Assembly (NCBI RefSeq): GCF_900090235.1
Contig: NZ_LT607750.1
Span: 6,715,501 to 6,779,500 of the forward strand
Direction of reading: 5' to 3'
From: Micromonospora echinaurantiaca
GTDB taxonomy: Bacteria > Actinomycetota > Actinomycetes > Mycobacteriales > Micromonosporaceae
DNA: 64,000 nt
In this document: positions 16,203 through 28,270 of the stretch, piece by piece
How positions within the stretch are numbered: the stretch's first letter is position 1
Layout of the letters: the number at the start of each line of letters is the position of its first letter
Program-made: the position numbers and the translations under genes
The notes under the pieces: generated by a model
Told to the model about the DNA's origin: nothing
Databases searched by the model: none
The model's input: the letters and a program-made list of their open reading frames with translations, nothing else

Positions 16203-17945
16203 GTGCGGGGGATCCTGACCAGGAACGTGTTGGCGGCCGGAACGGCCCTGGTGAGTCTCGGACTGGTCGCGGCCTCGTCGCCCGCGCCGGCCGCCGACCC
16301 GGCGCTCGCGCCGGCCGCCGACGCGGCACCCGTACCGGCGGTGGGCGAGCGGCCCGGATCCGGCGCCGAGCCCCGGCCGGCGCCCCACGACCGCGCGGCC
16401 TCGGCGCCCACCACCGGCGCGTCGGGTGCCCGCGCCACCGCGCCGTCAGCCCCGACCGGACGTACGGCCACCGCAGTGGCGCCCCGCTCCGGGCGGGCCG
16501 ACGCGGCGCCGGCGGACCCGCGGGCCCGGTTCGACCTCGACGGCGACGGCCGCGACGAGCTGGTGGTGGCGGGTTTCGTCACCACCCAGGGCGCCACCGG
16601 CTACGGAATCATGATCGACTACTCCGGCTCAGACTGGCGCCAGTACCTCCTCCCGCCCGGTGGGGCGCGCCTGAACTCCCGGTTCGGCGACGCGCTGGCG
16701 GCCGGCGACCTGAACGCCGACGGCTACGCCGATCTGGTCGTCGGCGACCCGATGGCGAACGGCTCGGCCGGCGACATCTGGATCTACTCCGGCGGCCGGT
16801 ACGGCGTCGATCCGGCTGCGGCCCGGCAGGTCACTCAGGACACGCCGGGAGTTCCCGGCGTCGCGCGGGGCGGCGCCGAGTTCGGCCGCGCGCTGGCCGT
16901 CGGTGACCTCGACCGCGACGGGTACCCGGACCTGGTGGTCGGCGCGCCGGGCGAGACGGTGGCCGGTTACTCGCTGGCCGGAACGGTGACCGTGCTGCGG
17001 GGCAGCGCCGGTGGACTCACCACCGAGGGCGCCCAGCAGCTCAACCAGGACTCGCCGGGCGTCCCCGGAGCGGCAGCCGGGCGGGGCCACTTCGGCTTCG
17101 CCGTCGCCGCCGGGGACGTGACCGGCGACGGCCATCCGGACGTGGCGGTCGGCGCGCCGGGCATCGACGGCGCCGGCGCGGGCAGCCTGGTCATCCTGCT
17201 GCCCGGCGGCCCGACCGGCCTCCGCCCCGACGGGGCGACGAGCGTCAGGGGCGAGGACTTCGGGATCGGCGCCCTCGGCGAGACCCTCCGGATCGCCGAC
17301 CTGGACCGGGACGGCCACGGTGACGTGCTGGCCGGAGCGCCCCGCTCCGCCCACGGTGAGTTGGCCTACGTCCGCGGCTCGGCGACCGGGCTGACCACGC
17401 AGGGCGCGCAGGTACGCCGGCCGGCCGAGGAGTACGTCGGTGGCATCACCGCCGCCGACTTCGCCAACTCGCTCTCCACGGGTGACGTGACCGGCGACGG
17501 CTACCCGGACGTGCTGGTCGGCGCGTCGCAGCGCACCGCCGCCGGGGTGGAGGGGGCCGGCGGGGTGGTGCTCTACCCGGGCGGGCCGCGCGGGCTGGGC
17601 GTCGCGGTGGCGTACCACCAGGGCATGGCGACGCCCGGTTACCGGGGCCCGGCGGAGCAGCCGGAGCAGGGCGACTGGTTCGGCAGCGCGGTGGCCGTCC
17701 TCGACCTCGACGGCACCGGCCCGCTGGAGATCGTCGTCGGCGCGCAATACGAGAACACCGCCGGCCTGCTGACCGAACTCGCGGTGGGGAAGGCCCCCGT
17801 CCGTTCCGGCCCGGTCCCGCCGGGTGGCTCGGCCCCCGCCGTCTCGCCCTGGCTCCTCTACCCGGTGCAGCAGTGGTACTGGAATGACCTGTCGAGCTCG
17901 CCGAGCAACCGGATCATGTACGCCGGCCGGCAGTTGCTGGGCTGA
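16203..17945 (+). CDS. Secreted FG-GAP (integrin-alpha-like) beta-propeller protein
   Basis: 580 residues with a signal peptide (MRGILTRNVLAAGTALVSLGLVAASS, Ala-rich cleavage region), then ~75 residues of Ala/Pro-rich linker. Seven Ca-binding-type repeats follow: DLDGDGRDELVVAG, DLNADGYADLVVGDP, DLDRDGYPDLVVGAP, DVTGDGHPDVAVGAP, DLDRDGHGDVLAGAP, DVTGDGYPDVLVGAS and a last one with DLDGTGPLEIVVGA. Seven repeats fit a complete propeller. Start GTG 16203 is chosen because AAGG lies eight bases upstream and it gives a normal signal peptide. Probably an extracellular or wall-associated binding protein; the ligand is unknown. It converges with the helicase gene 20 bases away. Confidence 0.85.
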   Translation: MRGILTRNVLAAGTALVSLGLVAASSPAPAADPALAPAADAAPVPAVGERPGSGAEPRPAPHDRAASAPTTGASGARATAPSAPTGRTATAVAPRSGRADAAPADPRARFDLDGDGRDELVVAGFVTTQGATGYGIMIDYSGSDWRQYLLPPGGARLNSRFGDALAAGDLNADGYADLVVGDPMANGSAGDIWIYSGGRYGVDPAAARQVTQDTPGVPGVARGGAEFGRALAVGDLDRDGYPDLVVGAPGETVAGYSLAGTVTVLRGSAGGLTTEGAQQLNQDSPGVPGAAAGRGHFGFAVAAGDVTGDGHPDVAVGAPGIDGAGAGSLVILLPGGPTGLRPDGATSVRGEDFGIGALGETLRIADLDRDGHGDVLAGAPRSAHGELAYVRGSATGLTTQGAQVRRPAEEYVGGITAADFANSLSTGDVTGDGYPDVLVGASQRTAAGVEGAGGVVLYPGGPRGLGVAVAYHQGMATPGYRGPAEQPEQGDWFGSAVAVLDLDGTGPLEIVVGAQYENTAGLLTELAVGKAPVRSGPVPPGGSAPAVSPWLLYPVQQWYWNDLSSSPSNRIMYAGRQLLG

Positions 17946-17964
17946 CCCGGCCCGGCCGCCGGGC

Positions 17965-20028
17965 TCACCTGAGCTCGGCGGGGAGCGGCGCGTGGTGTAG
18001 CACCGACAGCCGGGACACCGCCCGGGTGAGCACCACGTAGAGCCGGTGCAGGCCGCGCTGCTCGGCGGCCACGATGGCGGCCGGTTCGACGACGATGACG
18101 TGGTCGTACTCCAGGCCCTTCACCAGCGTCGCCGGCACGACGGTGACCCGCGCCCCGGCGGCCGGGTCGTCGGCCGTGGCCGCCTCGACCCCGGCGGCGG
18201 CCAGCGCCGCGCGCAGCCCGTCGACCGCGTCGTCCGCGGCGATCACCGCGATCGAGCCCTCGTGCGCCAGCGCCGCCCGCACCTCGGCCACCGTCGCGGC
18301 CGGGAGATCGCCGACGGTACGCACGTCCAGCGCGCCGTCGCGGCGCAGCGACTCCGCCGGCGGCACGTCGACGGCGAGCGCCGGCAGCAGCCGGTTGGCG
18401 AACGCGACCACGGCGGCGGGCACCCGGAAGCCGATCGTCAGCGGGACCACCGTGGCCTCCGGCTTGCCTAGGTGGGCGAGGGACTGGCGCCAGTCGGTGG
18501 CGGCCCACGGCGCGGTGCCCTGGGCGAGGTCCCCGAGCAGGGTGATCGACCCGTGTTCGCTGCGCCGGGCGATCACCCGGCACTGCATCGGCGAGAGGTC
18601 CTGCGCCTCGTCGACCACCACGTGCCCGAAGCCGGCCGGGCGCTCGATCAGCCCGGCCGCCTCGTCGATGAGCACCGCGTCGGCGGCCGTCCACTTCACG
18701 GCCTTGGCGGTGCGCGCCGGCTTCGCCCAGGTCAGCAACGCCTGCTCGGCCGGGGTGAGCAGGCCCTCGGCCACCGCCGCCAGCCGGGCCGGGTCGGCGA
18801 ACAGGGCGTGTACCAGCCCTTCCGGGGTGAGCGCCGGCCAGACCGCGTCGAGGAAGTCGACGACCGGCCGGCAGCGGCCCATCCGCCGCAGCCAGGCGTC
18901 GCTCGGCGACTCGGCCCGCCGCGCCTCGGCCTGGCGTTGCAGCAGGCTGACCACCCGGGCCCGGACCCGATCCCGGCCGACCGCGTACGGCAAATTCTCC
19001 CGGCGGGTCTCCTGCACCACCCGGTGCAGCGGCTCCAGGCCGATCCGCCACCGGTACGAGCCGTCGGAGACGGTGATCGGTTCGGTCGGCTCGCCGATGT
19101 GCGCGTGCACCGCCCGGCGGAGCAGCTCGGCCATCCCTGCGTCGTGCTTGACGACCGCGGCCGCCGGGTCGTCGACCGCCCGCACCGGCACCCGGTCGAG
19201 CAGGTCCTCCACGGTGGCCTGGGCGACCTCGACCTCGCCGAGCGCCGGCAGCACCGCCGCGATGTACGCCAGGAACGCCCGGTTCGGCCCGACGATCAGC
19301 ACGCCGGCCCGGCGCAGCCGTTCCCGGTGCAGGTAGAGCAGGTACGCGGCCCGGTGCAGGCCGACGGCGGTCTTTCCGGTGCCCGGCGCCCCCTGTACGC
19401 AGATCGAGTCGGCCAGTTCGGCCCGGACCAGTTCGTCCTGCTCGGGCTGGATGGTGGCCACGATGTCGCGCATCGGCCCGACCCGGGGCCGCTCGATCTC
19501 GGCGGTCAGGATCCGGCTGGCCGTGCCGAGCTCCTCGCCCCGGTCCAGGTGTTCGTCCTCGAAGCTGGTCAGCGCGCCGTTGTTGAAGCCGAACCGGCGC
19601 CGGACCGCCAGGCCCTGCGGATCCCGCGCGCTGGCCCGGTAGAACGCCCGGGAGACCGGGGCCCGCCAGTCCAGCACCAGCGGCTCCCCCCGCTCGTCGG
19701 TCACGTGCCGCCGGCCCACGTGGTACCGGCGCCCGGCGTGGTCCAGGTCCCCCTCGCCGCCGGGTTCGGTGGCCGGGGCGGTGTCGCCGGCGAAGTCGAG
19801 GCGGCCGAAGAAGAGCGGCGTGGACGGGTCGTCGGCGAGTTCGGCGACCCGGCGGGCCAGCGTACGGCCCAGCGTCTCGGCCGCGTACGCGTCGCCGGCC
19901 ACCTGGTCACCGGTGGCGAAGAGGGCCTCGGCGCGTTCCCGCATCCGCTTCAGCGCGGCGCGGGAGGCGGCGAGGTGCTCGCGCTCCGCGGCGAGGTCGG
20001 TGTCGAGGTCGAGGTCGAGTGCGGTCAC
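17965..20028 (-). CDS. HelD/HelR-like superfamily 1 ATPase (RNA polymerase-associated)
   Basis: 687 residues. The N-terminal coiled segment (EREHLAASRAALKRMRERAEAL) and the following domain with LVLDWRAPVSRAFYRAS are typical of HelD proteins, which enter RNA polymerase channels and recycle it. Motor motifs include Walker A GAPGTGKTAV (~215), DEAQDLS, a GFR/VPA motif IV region, and a late VKGLEYDHVIVVEP motif with YVVLTRA. Actinobacterial HelR homologues displace rifampicin from RNA polymerase. This protein may be HelR or generic HelD; no rifamycin-associated element was found upstream, so a resistance role is unproven. Start GTG 20028 follows GGGGAAA. Confidence 0.85.
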   Translation of the reverse strand: MTALDLDLDTDLAAEREHLAASRAALKRMRERAEALFATGDQVAGDAYAAETLGRTLARRVAELADDPSTPLFFGRLDFAGDTAPATEPGGEGDLDHAGRRYHVGRRHVTDERGEPLVLDWRAPVSRAFYRASARDPQGLAVRRRFGFNNGALTSFEDEHLDRGEELGTASRILTAEIERPRVGPMRDIVATIQPEQDELVRAELADSICVQGAPGTGKTAVGLHRAAYLLYLHRERLRRAGVLIVGPNRAFLAYIAAVLPALGEVEVAQATVEDLLDRVPVRAVDDPAAAVVKHDAGMAELLRRAVHAHIGEPTEPITVSDGSYRWRIGLEPLHRVVQETRRENLPYAVGRDRVRARVVSLLQRQAEARRAESPSDAWLRRMGRCRPVVDFLDAVWPALTPEGLVHALFADPARLAAVAEGLLTPAEQALLTWAKPARTAKAVKWTAADAVLIDEAAGLIERPAGFGHVVVDEAQDLSPMQCRVIARRSEHGSITLLGDLAQGTAPWAATDWRQSLAHLGKPEATVVPLTIGFRVPAAVVAFANRLLPALAVDVPPAESLRRDGALDVRTVGDLPAATVAEVRAALAHEGSIAVIAADDAVDGLRAALAAAGVEAATADDPAAGARVTVVPATLVKGLEYDHVIVVEPAAIVAAEQRGLHRLYVVLTRAVSRLSVLHHAPLPAELR

Positions 20029-20317
20029 GCTGATTTCCCCTCGAGGTCATCTGCTGATCGCTCGCGTGTCCGGCAGGCGGATGGCCGGCCTCCGGCGCGG
20101 GACGTCCGTTGCGGTGCCCAGCGCACCCTGGCCGTCGAAGCGACCTGACAGCCTACGCGCCCCCCAACCACCCCTCCACCGAATTTCCACCGCCCCTCGC
20201 CGCGGCGGTTCGCGGAGGTCGGACGGGTGCCGGACGGTGGGGAGTGCCGACGCTGGCCGCCGGTTGTGCGGGTGCGAGGGCCGGGACGAGGGCATGCGGC
20301 GGTCCCGGATGGCTGGA

Positions 20318-21563
20318 TCATGGTCTTCGATGCAGGAGGTTGCGGCGCGGCTGCCGCTGCGGGTCGAGCCAGGCGGGCGGGAGAAATTCGGGTCGGCCGT
20401 CGGCGGCGAGTCGCACCGCCCATTCGCCCTGATGGACGAGTCGGTGGTGGTGGCCGCAGAGCAGCACCGCGTTGGACAGGGCGGTGGGGCCGCCGTCGGC
20501 CCAGTGCCGGATGTGGTGGCCGTCGCACCAGCGCGGCGGCCGGTCGCAGCCGGGAAAGGCGCAGCCGCCGTCGCGCAGGACGAGTGCGCGGCGCAGCGGG
20601 CCGCTGATCAGGCGTCGCTGGCGGCCGAGGTCGAGGACCTGGCTGTCGCCGCCGAGCACGGCCGGCAGGACGGCGGCGTCGCAGGCGAGCCGGCGGAGTG
20701 CGCCGGGAGTCACCCGCAGGCCGGTGTCGAGGGTGCCGGCACCGAGCTGATTGGTCATCGGGTCGAGCGGCACGGTGACGACGAGCTGTGGCCGGTCGCC
20801 GCCGTTGGCCGGGAGAGCGCCGGTGCGCAGGGCGAGGCGGCAGACCTCACCGAGGGCGTCGGCGCGGCGCTGGCCGGGTGCCCGGTCGTCGTGCGGCCCG
20901 CTCGGGGCGCAGAGCGAATCGATGGCCGCGCGCAGCACGGCCGCGGTCTCGGCGTCCAGGGTGCCGGTGAGCCGTACCTGGCCATCGGCCTGGTCGGCGA
21001 GAGTGAGGTGCCGGCGCGCCTCGGCGCGGGCTTCGGCCGCCTCCAGTGCCGCCAGCTCGGCGCGGTCGGCCAGGTCGGGGGCGACGTGGACGAGCACCCG
21101 CTCGCCGAGTCGGCGCAGGATCGCCGGCTCGAACCGGTCGGCCCAGTCGACCAGGAGCTGTGCGGCCTTGTCCGCCACCTCCGGCCCCGCCTCGGTGGGC
21201 AACGCGGCGACCGCCTGCGCCACCACCATGCCCTGCTCAACCGTCATCGACCCGGACAGCAGCGCCGCGCGCGCCACTGCAGGGGCGGCATCGACAGCGG
21301 CGGCGACCTCGACCAGGCGACGCGCCGACCGGCCCGAGACGCGTAGCCGCTCCCGCAGCCACACCGCCGTCGACGAGGCGCCCTGCGCGACCGCCAGGCC
21401 GCGGCCGTCGACCTCGCGCACCAGGCAGCTTCACCGCCGCCAAGCGCTGCTCCAGCAGGTGCACCGCATCGAGCGACGCGGTCAGCTCGGCGTCGGACAA
21501 GGCCCACGCGGCGGCGTCGGCGCACTCGCCCACCACCTCACCGACCTGCGCCAACGCCGTCAT
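20318..21563 (-). pseudogene. DUF222-HNH endonuclease (13E12 family), frameshifted
   Basis: The N-terminal part (ATG 21563; MTALAQVGEVVGECADAAAWALSD ... EQRLAAVKL) and the remainder (LVREVDGRGLAVAQGASST ...) lie in different frames, with the break at about 21425. Expected family sequence is K-L-x-L-V-R-E; here AAG CTG C CTG GTG leaves one lone base, consistent with loss of two. The downstream part is otherwise intact, with DUF222 and a C-terminal HNH motif (CAFPGCDRPPRWCDGHHIRHWADGG ... LLCGHHHRLVH). Either the gene is inactivated, it is a sequencing error, or the downstream part starts separately. GTG 21566 is an alternative start. A LexA-like box overlaps the promoter. Confidence 0.78.
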
Positions 21564-21577
21564 CACGCAGTCCACGT

Positions 21578-21593
21578 TAGAACACCCGTACGA
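21578..21593 (-). promoter_or_regulatory. LexA-like SOS box overlapping the HNH gene promoter
   Basis: The minus strand reads TCGTACGGGTGTTCTA, matching 10 of 12 defined positions of the mycobacterial/actinobacterial LexA consensus TCGAAC-N4-GTTCGA. It overlaps a TAACGT -10 hexamer (21579-21574) whose start point would fall at GTG 21566. 13E12-family genes of mycobacteria are known SOS members. Confidence 0.55.
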
Positions 21594-21762
21594 CAGTTTC
21601 GTGAAGTCGGTCGAGCTGGCCGGCAGGGGATCGGGCGGGTCCAGGCAGACCGCGCTGATGCGGACTATCGTCCCGGCCGCCGGGCCGTTGCCTGGACCTG
21701 CGCCGGCACGCGGTCCCGGCCGCCTCGTGGCATCGGCGACGCCGTGTCGGCGGTTGCGGGTG

Positions 21763-22620
21763 CTACGGCCGCGTCGACGTTTCCGACGGATGCCGGTGAG
21801 CAGCGGATGGGCGGGGTGCGGTGGCGGCCGGGTGGTGCGGCGTCGGCCGGTAGCGCAGGTCGATGACGTCCCGGCGTTGCTGGTTGAGGCTCCAGTCCGA
21901 GACCTCGGCCAGGTCGATGGTGGTCCGGAGGATGCCGGTCTCCCCGGGCGGCAGCTCGCCGAGCACCTCGCCGCGGGGCGAGACGACCATGCTCGGGCAG
22001 TGCTGCCGCGGGTCGGCGAGGTTCACCGCGAACACGTACCGCTGGTTCTCGGCGGCGCGGCTGATCAGGTGGCTGCGCCAGACGCCGGTGGTGGCCTCGG
22101 GGTTGGCGGCGTTGGTCAGGTAGACGAAGGCGGCCGCGCCGGAGCGGGCCAGCTGCTGCCACTGCTCGGGGTAGCGGAGCTCCCGGCAGAGCTGTACGCC
22201 GACGAGGAGGTCGCCCCAGGGCTGGGCCACCCGGCGGACCGGCAGTTCGGCTCCGGCCCGGAGCACCGGGCGCTCGTTCACCGCGAGGTTGATCTTCCGG
22301 TAGGTCCACCGCTCGCCGGCCGGGGTGAAGTGCAGCGCGACGTTCCACCAGACGCCGTCCTCGGGCAGCAGCGAGCCGCAGAAGAGGTGCACGCGGCGCT
22401 GCCGGGCCAGTTCGCCGACCGTCCCGACCGCTCGGGCGAGACGCGCCCGGTCGAGCGTGGCCAGGGGCGACAGGTCGGGGGCGTACCCGGAGAGCGCGCC
22501 CTCGGGCAGCAGCACGAGGTCGTCCGGCTCGGCGCGGCCCACGACCCGCGCGATCGCGGCGAGGTTCGCGTCGATGTCCCAGTCGGTCGGGATCTGGCCG
22601 ATCGTCACTGTCGTCTTCAT
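21763..22620 (-). CDS. Carbon-nitrogen hydrolase (nitrilase superfamily)
   Basis: 285 residues with the complete Glu-Lys-Cys triad: Glu40 in LLPEGALSGY, Lys109 in YRKINL and Cys145 in GVQLCRELRYPE. The family cleaves amide or nitrile C-N bonds in the cytoplasm, and this one resembles unassigned amidase-like members; no substrate is assigned. The last ~35 residues are Pro/His/Ala-rich and unlike the fold. ATG 22620 has an excellent GGAGG. It is divergent from an ArsR-like regulator gene 92 bases away, which may control it. Confidence 0.87.
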   Translation of the reverse strand: MKTTVTIGQIPTDWDIDANLAAIARVVGRAEPDDLVLLPEGALSGYAPDLSPLATLDRARLARAVGTVGELARQRRVHLFCGSLLPEDGVWWNVALHFTPAGERWTYRKINLAVNERPVLRAGAELPVRRVAQPWGDLLVGVQLCRELRYPEQWQQLARSGAAAFVYLTNAANPEATTGVWRSHLISRAAENQRYVFAVNLADPRQHCPSMVVSPRGEVLGELPPGETGILRTTIDLAEVSDWSLNQQRRDVIDLRYRPTPHHPAATAPRPSAAHRHPSETSTRP

Positions 22621-22712
22621 CTCGTCCTCCTACCGACCCGTCCTGCCTGGTCGGGGCGCCGGTCCGCGCGGGGCGATGGTGCGGCGGCGGGGTGGGCGGG
22701 GATCATGAGGGG

Positions 22713-25801
<3,089 letters not shown>

Positions 25802-25962
25802 CGCCGAAGCCGGCACCCACGGCGACGTCGGTGCAGCGGCGGCACGGGCGAGGCCCAGCCGATTCGCCGCTGGCGCGGCCAGCGCCCCATGCCGGCCATC
25901 ATCCCCACCGCCGGACAGCCCTACGAATACCGCTGCCGGCCAGCCCGGCCCGCGTCCAGCAC

Positions 25963-26007
25963 GGACCTGCGGTGGGCCGCTTGGACCTGCGGTGGGCCAC
26001 TTGGACC
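25963..26007. repeat. Tandem 20-bp duplication downstream of mqnA
   Basis: GGACCTGCGGTGGGCCGCTT (25963-25982) is repeated at 25983-26002 with one change, followed by GGACC. It lies in the 233-bp non-coding gap between mqnA and the convergent serine-hydrolase-like gene, in which nothing else is evident. Confidence 0.7.
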
Positions 26008-26033
26008 GACCCGGGTCGGGCGGCCGCCGAAGG

Positions 26034-26966
26034 TCAGGTGGCGTCGCGGAGGAGGGCTGCGGTGATCTTCTGGCAGTTCTTCATGCCGTAGTCGTAGCCC
26101 ATGTCGATCGGGTAGCGGACCATCACGCCCATCGTCCAGGTGTCGCCGATGGCCAGGCAGTTGATGTGCATCTCCTGCTCCTTGGTCCGGTCGATCCAGC
26201 CGTTCTTGATGGCGATGGTCTTCCGCTCGGCGGACGGGAAGGCCTTGCGGATGCCGAAGTCACCCGCGCCGCGGACCAGCCGCATCTCGTTGAGCAGCCA
26301 CTTGGTCCACTTCGGCCCGGTCGCCCGGCCGTCGGCGATGCAGTTGCCCAGCCTTGCGGTGTCCCGCGGGGACAGCTTCGTCCGGCTCCAGCCACCGTCG
26401 CTGGCGACGCTGCTGTCGGTCAGCTCGCACATCGAGATCAGCCGCTTGATCGAGGCGGACCCGCCGATGGCGTTGTAGAACTGCTGGGCCCGGGTGTTGT
26501 CGCTGTCCCGGATGATCTTCGTGGCGTCGGCCAGCTTGGCGTCGCTCGGGGTCTGGTCCTTCTCGTCGGCCCGGCGCAGGTAGTCGGCGACGATCCAGGA
26601 CTTGATCAGCGAGGCGGTGGTGCTGGTCTCGTCCATGTTGTCGGAGCCGATGATGTCGCCGGTGCGCCGGTCCAGCACGCTCCAGGCATACCAGCCCTCG
26701 ATGTCCAGGTCGAGGTCCTTCGCCTCGAACGGCAGCGGCTCCAGCGTCTCGCTCGGGCTCGGCGTGGGCGTCGGCCGCGACCTGCGGTCGGTCGGCGTAC
26801 CGGTGGAGCGGTCGCCGGCGTCGCCCCACCGCGCGGCCGCCGTGGACTCGAACGGCGAGCCGGGAAGCAGGCGCAGGGACACCAGCACCATGCCGATCAG
26901 GATCGCCGCGACGGCGATCAGCTTCAGCGGCGAGGTCTCCTTGCGCTCGCCCCGGCGGCCGGCCAT
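26034..26966 (-). CDS. Membrane-anchored beta-lactamase-fold serine hydrolase-like protein (paralogue 1)
   Basis: 310 residues: short basic N-terminus, one transmembrane helix (~14-33), Pro/Thr/Ser linker (~40-80) and an extracytoplasmic domain. This has the three active-site motifs of the penicillin-recognising family: SxxK at Ser119-Lys122 (ASLIKSW), S-D-N at 155-157 and K-N-G at 254-256. The spacing between the first two motifs is short (36 residues) and no class A Glu166 equivalent is evident, so peptidase, esterase and sensor roles remain open. Its ATG overlaps the stop of the upstream paralogue by one base (TGATG). The two share the segments TARLGNCIADG-x-A-x-GPKWTK and KNGW. Confidence 0.78.
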   Translation of the reverse strand: MAGRRGERKETSPLKLIAVAAILIGMVLVSLRLLPGSPFESTAAARWGDAGDRSTGTPTDRRSRPTPTPSPSETLEPLPFEAKDLDLDIEGWYAWSVLDRRTGDIIGSDNMDETSTTASLIKSWIVADYLRRADEKDQTPSDAKLADATKIIRDSDNTRAQQFYNAIGGSASIKRLISMCELTDSSVASDGGWSRTKLSPRDTARLGNCIADGRATGPKWTKWLLNEMRLVRGAGDFGIRKAFPSAERKTIAIKNGWIDRTKEQEMHINCLAIGDTWTMGVMVRYPIDMGYDYGMKNCQKITAALLRDAT

Positions 26967-27919
26967 CAGAGCTTCCCGACCGGCTGCTGCGGCACCTTGA
27001 GCGCGGCACCGGGCTGCGGGGTCACCAGCTGGCTGGCGACGCTGGCGCAGACCTGGGCGCCGTACTTCAGCCCACTCCTGATCGGGTAGCGCAGCATCAC
27101 GGCGAGGCTCCACCGGTCCGTCACGGCGAGGCAGTTGACGTGCCAGTTGCCGTCGTAGTTCAGCGGGGTCCAGCCGTTCTTCATGCTGACCGGGCCCTGG
27201 CTGGTGATCGACTCTGGCAGCCCGTCGATGATCCCCCAGCGACCGCCGCCCTGGCGGGCCTTCTGGTCCTTGGCCGCCGTGGTGCCCCGGACCTTGGCCA
27301 TCTCGTCCAGCAGGAACTTGGTCCACTTCGGCCCGGCGGCGGTGCCGTCGGCGATGCAGTCGCCGAGGCGTACCGCGTCGCGGGGCGACATCCGGGTGAA
27401 GCTCCACCAGCCGACGTAGCCCGGCACGTTGCCCGGCTTGGTGTCGGTCAGCTTGCAGGTGCTGCTCATCCGCTTGATGCTCGCGGCGCCGCCGATCGCC
27501 CGGTAGAGCCGGTTGGCGGCGTCGTCGTTGCTGTCCCGGATCGCCGTGGTGATGTCCTTCTTGAAGCTGGCCGGCAGGGCCTTGTCGCCGAGCCGGTTCA
27601 GGTAGTCGGCCGCGAACCAGGACTTGATCATCGACTCGGTGGAGCTGGTCGAGGCCATGTTCTTCGAGCCGGAGATCTCACCGCTCTCCCGGTCCATCAG
27701 GGCCCAGGAGAAGAACTCGCCCTTGAAGTTCACCGCGACCGGGGTCGCCGCGAGGGTCGGCGGGGGCGGTGGTGCCGGGGCGGGCGCCGCGACGCTGCCG
27801 CCGCCTCCGCCGCCGGTCTCGCCGTCGCCGGCGAGCCGGGCGTACGCGGCCGGAACCAGCAGGACGCCACCGAGGAGGACCGCCACGATGGCGAGCACCA
27901 TGGTCACGCGGGAACGCAT
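26966..27919 (-). CDS. Membrane-anchored beta-lactamase-fold serine hydrolase-like protein (paralogue 2)
   Basis: 317 residues from ATG 27919: a transmembrane or uncleaved signal helix (~7-26), a Gly/Ala/Pro-rich linker (~30-60) and a domain homologous to the downstream gene. Motifs are SxxK at Ser96-Lys99 (ESMIKSW), S-N-D at 130-132 replacing S-D-N, and K-N-G at 247-249. The divergent second motif may alter or abolish catalysis. The domain carries Cys pairs (STCKLTD, GDCIADG, HVNCLAV, AQVCASV) that may form disulfides outside the cell. It is first in a two-gene operon. A start 180 bases upstream is open but would remove the normal N-terminal helix position. Confidence 0.77.
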   Translation of the reverse strand: MRSRVTMVLAIVAVLLGGVLLVPAAYARLAGDGETGGGGGGSVAAPAPAPPPPPTLAATPVAVNFKGEFFSWALMDRESGEISGSKNMASTSSTESMIKSWFAADYLNRLGDKALPASFKKDITTAIRDSNDDAANRLYRAIGGAASIKRMSSTCKLTDTKPGNVPGYVGWWSFTRMSPRDAVRLGDCIADGTAAGPKWTKFLLDEMAKVRGTTAAKDQKARQGGGRWGIIDGLPESITSQGPVSMKNGWTPLNYDGNWHVNCLAVTDRWSLAVMLRYPIRSGLKYGAQVCASVASQLVTPQPGAALKVPQQPVGKL

Positions 27920-28093
27920 GAGTGGGTGAGCTCCAGATGTCAGGGCCGGGGGGAACCGGCTGTGTTGCCCGGACGGATCGGCGGATCGCCGAGGCCGGGG
28001 GAGACGGCCTCGATGGCTGGCGATCGTCGGCAGCCGATCGGTGTGACGGCGAAAGTCTACGTCCGGATCGCCGGCACGCCAGAACTCCACACC

Positions 28094-28106
28094 TGGCAAC
28101 TTGCCA
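28094..28106. promoter_or_regulatory. Perfect palindrome TGGCAACTTGCCA
   Basis: Six-base arms around a single central C, in the middle of the divergent control region. The shape suits a dimeric regulator, but no family can be named. Confidence 0.35.
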
Positions 28107-28215
28107 TGAAGGCGGGAGAACGGCCCGGTATGCGTTTCTTGGGGGGATTCATCTTTGTAGCGTGAGCCACGTCATAGCCGGGGCGTCCACCGAGAGCGAT
28201 CCTCCGGTCACGGAA

Positions 28216-28270
28216 GGTGTCACCACAATCCTGTTACACCCTCTGGTTTCTTGAGTCGTCAGCTGTAACA
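28216..28270. promoter_or_regulatory. Candidate paa operator: three GTGTnAC elements
   Basis: GGTGTCAC (28216-28223), GTTACACC (28233-28240, inverted) and TGTAACAC (28264-28271, inverted again relative to TGTTACA at 28232-28238). The TGTTACA/TGTAACA pair is a perfect 7-base inverted repeat with 25 bases between. The last copy sits 9 bases before paaA ATG and overlaps a TAACAC that could be a -10 for a leaderless start. Confidence 0.4.

Noticed and set aside
18472..20148. 558-codon open frame opposite the helicase gene
   Set aside because: Antisense shadow; the minus-strand protein has complete ATPase motifs.
20029..20200. Rifamycin-associated element before the HelD-like gene
   Set aside because: No palindromic GGGGCTTGC/GCAAGCCCC-type sequence could be found, only a possible TAGGCT -10.
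26260..27009. Overlapping Arg/Gly-rich minus-strand frame in the serine-hydrolase region
   Set aside because: Different frame from the two paralogues, no motif, low-complexity composition.
28216..28240. GlnR-type box (GTnAC-N6-GnAAC) before paaA
   Set aside because: GTCAC and GTTAC are present but the spacing is 10 bases and the second element lacks GnAAC.
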